In this document: piece by piece, positions 62,312 through 64,000 of the stretch | How the letters are laid out: every line of letters starts with the position of its first letter | Numbering within the stretch: the stretch's first letter is position 1 | NCBI RefSeq assembly: GCF_014836535.1 | Contig: NZ_JACSQP010000007.1 | Coordinates: 15,329-79,328, forward strand | DNA length: 64,000 nt | Origin: Microbacterium pullorum | Lineage (GTDB): Bacteria; Actinomycetota; Actinomycetes; Actinomycetales; Microbacteriaceae | Direction: 5' to 3' | Made by a program: the position numbers and the translations under genes | The notes under the pieces: model-generated | The model's database searches: none | Told to the model about the DNA's origin: nothing | The model's input: only the letters and a program-made list of their open reading frames with translations

Positions 62312-62314
62312 CGC

Positions 62315-62881
62315 TCAGCTCAGGTTGAAGGTCATGCGACCGATGTCGTCGCCGAACAGCCGGACGGCGACCAGATCCACCGGGGTGGTCGTGTCGTCGA
62401 GCTCGTAGGCGATCGCGTTGGGGACGGTCCCGCCGGGCTTGATGTTCTCCATCTGCGAGTCCCGGAACGACGGGTCCGGAAGCATCCCCACGTCGAGGGT
62501 GTTCTCCCGGTTCGGGTCCGTGTCTTGGTAGGCCTCGAAGGAAAAGATGAACTCCGAAGGAGTGATGTCGCGGTCCGAGGTGCCCAGGTTGGTCGTGTCG
62601 TACCAGATGGCCAGGACGGGTTTGTCGCCGTACTCGTTGCCAGCTTCTCCGACCGGGATCACACGATAGTCCGTGATGGCGATCTTGACTTCTTCGGTGG
62701 TCAGCACGCCGTCGACGAACGACTCTTCAGCGGCGGCAGCATCCTCGGCCGGAGCCGCGACCTCGACCTCGGTCACGGAACTGGGCTCCGGCTCGACGGT
62801 CGTGGCGGCCGGGCTGCACCCGGTCAGGACCAGAGCAGCCGCAATCGCTACCGGCGCGGCGGGAAATAAGAGTTTTCTCAT
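62315..62881 (-). CDS. DUF5067-like lipoprotein
   Basis: 188-residue lipoprotein. The signal peptide (MRKLLFPAAPVAIAAALVLTGC) ends in a lipobox with C22. The mature domain (ITDYRVIPVGEAGNEYGDKPVLAIWYDTTNLG, SFRDSQMENIKPGGTV, LVAVRLFG) matches the immunoglobulin-like DUF5067 family, found on Gram-positive surfaces; function unknown. The ATG at 62881 has CAAAAT six bases upstream. It is first in a two-gene operon with the small lipoprotein. Confidence 0.85.
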   Translation of the reverse strand: MRKLLFPAAPVAIAAALVLTGCSPAATTVEPEPSSVTEVEVAAPAEDAAAAEESFVDGVLTTEEVKIAITDYRVIPVGEAGNEYGDKPVLAIWYDTTNLGTSDRDITPSEFIFSFEAYQDTDPNRENTLDVGMLPDPSFRDSQMENIKPGGTVPNAIAYELDDTTTPVDLVAVRLFGDDIGRMTFNLS

Positions 62882-62887
62882 GCAACC

Positions 62888-62893
62888 ATTTTG
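62888..62893 (-). promoter_or_regulatory. Putative -10 hexamer for the DUF5067 operon
   Basis: CAAAAT on the minus strand ends six bases before the ATG at 62881. Confidence 0.4.
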
Positions 62894-63061
62894 ACCCACC
62901 CCACCCACATCGCCCCGCGCTCTGCCGCCCCACGTCTAGTGTTGAGGCGCCGAATTTCAATGCGCCCCCGCAGAACGCGGGGATGATGCGCGCCGATACG
63001 CGGCTCTGAGCGCTGCCGGACCTCGGGTCACCCGCGTTGCTGCAGAGACCCAGGGGAGTGG

Positions 63062-63184
63062 ATGCGAATCGTGCTCAGTCAGAAGGGGGCGTCCCAAAGC
63101 GTGATTGAGCGCGCGGAGGGCCGGCCGCTTACCGTCGCCATCACCAATGAACAGCAACAGGAGCCTGCCGCCTCGGTGGGCTAG
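63062..63184 (+). CDS. Possible 40-residue ORF (doubtful)
   Basis: ATG at 63062 opens MRIVLSQKGASQSVIERAEG and ends ...EPAASVG at 63184, behind AGGGGAGTGG. It has a coding-like composition (RPLTVAITNEQQQ) but no recognised family, and may be a gene relic. The rest of 62894-63314 holds no other feature I can name. Confidence 0.2.
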   Translation: MRIVLSQKGASQSVIERAEGRPLTVAITNEQQQEPAASVG

Positions 63185-63314
63185 CTGCAGCAATGGTCAC
63201 GGTGGTGGTGGGATCGGCTCTGACAGGCGTTTCGTCTCGCTGCGCTCGCTCAACGGCCGGGCGGGCACAACCCACGAGGAGCGGTTCGGGCACCGACTAT
63301 CACCGGGGAAAAGC

Positions 63315-63350
63315 GAAACCCCCGCCATGTAGAAGCTAGGCGAGGGTTTC
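63315..63350 (-). terminator. Terminator of the tRNA operon
   Basis: On the minus strand GAAACCCTCGCC pairs with GGCGGGGGTTTC (11 of 12 bases) and is followed by GCTTTTCC. It lies about 27 bases beyond tRNA-Phe. Confidence 0.8.
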
Positions 63351-63376
63351 TAGGGTGACTGTAATGATCACCCGTG

Positions 63377-63449
63377 TGGCTCCGACGGGCGTCGATCCCG
63401 TGACCTCACGATTTTCAGTCGTGCGCTCTACCAACTGAGCTACAGAGCC
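63377..63449 (-). tRNA. tRNA-Phe (GAA)
   Basis: 73-nt cloverleaf on the minus strand. The acceptor stem GGCTCTG pairs with the 3' CGGAGCC, the anticodon loop is CTGAAAA and the T-loop is GGGATCGACGCCC-like with GATC. No CCA is encoded. Last of three tRNAs in the operon. Confidence 0.95.
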
Positions 63450-63479
63450 TCACGGCATGTCTGCCGCGTCCGAGACGAA

Positions 63480-63501
63480 GGGCCCTTCCGAAAAAGGGCC
63501 C
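63480..63501 (-). other. Hairpin in the tRNA-Asp/tRNA-Phe spacer
   Basis: GGGCCCTT and AAGGGCCC form an 8-bp stem around CCGAAA. It may be a processing signal or attenuator in the precursor. Confidence 0.5.
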
Positions 63502-63513
63502 GTCGCTCTGGAG

Positions 63514-63587
63514 CGACCCTGACGGGACTTGAACCCGCGACCTCCGCCGTGACAGGGCGGCACGCTAACCAACTGCGCTACAGGGCC
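63514..63587 (-). tRNA. tRNA-Asp (GTC)
   Basis: 74-nt cloverleaf on the minus strand. It has acceptor GGCCCTG/CAGGGTC, anticodon loop CTGTCAC, TTCAAGT T-loop and discriminator G. Second in the operon. Confidence 0.95.
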
Positions 63588-63608
63588 ATGCATATTCAAT
63601 TGTAGGTG

Positions 63609-63681
63609 TGACCCCAACGGGATTCGAACCCGTGCTACCGCCGTGAAAGGGCGGCGTCCTAGGCCGCTAAACGATGGGGCC
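63609..63681 (-). tRNA. tRNA-Glu (TTC)
   Basis: 73-nt cloverleaf on the minus strand. It has acceptor GGCCCCA/TGGGGTC, anticodon loop CTTTCAC, T-loop GGTTCGAATCC and discriminator A. First in the operon; the order Glu-Asp-Phe is conserved in actinobacteria. Confidence 0.95.
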
Positions 63682-63728
63682 GAGTGAACCGTTGGGACGA
63701 ACCCGGTGCTCACGCTTACCGACGACCA

Positions 63729-63758
63729 AGCATAAGCATTGCTGAGCCAAAACACCAA
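63729..63758 (-). promoter_or_regulatory. Putative promoter of the tRNA operon
   Basis: On the minus strand TTGGTG and TATGCT are separated by 18 bases and lie about 48 bases before tRNA-Glu. Confidence 0.5.
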
Positions 63759-63925
63759 TCGAGGGCGCGTCCTCCCGCATCCCGCGCGCGTCGCGGGCAC
63801 GATGGGCGAGACGGAACCGCCGGTCGGCGCTGAAAATCCGGCCCCGAGCGTTGCTTGTGGGGCTGATGTTGCTACTGTGAATGCTGTCTTCGTTCCCCCC
63901 GAACGGCGAAGAGATGAGGTGCCGC

Positions 63926-64000
63926 GTGCGTTTCCGGTCCGAGGAAACCCCGGAGGATTGCGGTTGTGCCCCCACCGAGGCGGAACAGCGTGCGTTCGCC
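63926..64000 (+). CDS. N-terminus of a further gene, cut by the window edge
   Basis: GTG at 63926 opens an uninterrupted frame to the window end, 25 codons: VRFRSEETPEDCGCAPTEAE and QRAFA. The DCGCAPT motif resembles the N-termini of some Microbacteriaceae cell-wall peptidases (M23-like), which is only a recollection of pattern. GATGAGGTG precedes it. A possible promoter (TTGCTT, 16 bases, TACTGT) lies near 63852. Confidence 0.55.
   Translation, partial: MRFRSEETPEDCGCAPTEAEQRAFA

Noticed and set aside
63240..63376. Duplicated tRNA end (att site) marking an integrated element
   Set aside because: No second copy of the tRNA-Phe 3' sequence was found in the accessory region by eye.
63450..63800. 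A 116-codon minus-strand frame at the right end
   Set aside because: It crosses two tRNA genes, so it is not a protein gene.

Overview
The window is high-GC actinobacterial chromosome. Start codons are often GTG, GC-rich shadow ORFs are everywhere, and the GGATGCC/GGCATCC word is frequent. The products (Rv2578c-type radical SAM protein, mycoredoxin-like thioredoxin fold, EcfT plus a fused EcfA pair, a tRNA Glu-Asp-Phe operon) fit Microbacteriaceae, most likely Microbacterium or a close relative. This assignment is by recognition, not by alignment.

Layout. 0-7.3 kb: a small membrane protein, a Rho-N-like protein next to topoisomerase IB, a tandem fluoride-channel pair, a single-chain RND exporter with a repetitive acidic tail, and an aldose epimerase-like protein. 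7.5-13.5 kb: a DEAD-box RNA helicase with a long RDDRPARSYGDRPQ-type repeat tail, a radical SAM protein, a VanY-like peptidase and an acyl-CoA dehydrogenase. 13.8-17.1 kb: an ECF vitamin/metal transporter (T, fused A-A, S) with an iron-box-like site. 17.1-28.5 kb: pirin, acetyltransferases, a Ski2-like helicase, RecQ, an acyl-CoA oxidase-like protein and 3-methyladenine glycosylase I. 28.6-42.3 kb: six co-directional, mostly overlapping genes encoding a 2027-residue Ig/FN3 surface protein, a MoxR ATPase, a DUF58 protein, a transglutaminase-fold membrane protein that lacks its catalytic cysteine, an FHA protein and a membrane Ser/Thr kinase. It resembles the PFNA-type cluster known from Bifidobacterium but has no PP2C phosphatase. 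42.3-56 kb: a resolvase-like protein, a Na+/H+ antiporter, a UvrA paralogue, malate dehydrogenase, a zinc peptidase, proline iminopeptidase, an aldehyde dehydrogenase, a glutaredoxin-like protein, a glycosyltransferase with a GtrA domain, a RarD-like exporter and a CDF-like protein.

56.0-63.3 kb is an accessory, decayed region: an IS21-type remnant, C-terminal gene shards, an unknown gene paired with an XRE-ImmA/IrrE metalloprotease, a possible HEPN/zinc-ribbon protein, a glycyl-tRNA synthetase shard, a beta-lactamase-fold lipoprotein and two small lipoproteins. It is followed by a tRNA Glu-Asp-Phe operon on the minus strand and the first 25 codons of a further gene at the right edge.

Two scattered features stand out. 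Several unrelated families of 55-95 bp imperfect palindromes sit only between genes (9.8, 13.6, 21.2-21.4, 22.8, 48.3-48.7 and 55.0 kb). At least twelve genes have a TANNNT-like hexamer 6-7 bases before the start codon, as expected for leaderless transcripts; this also settles several start codons.
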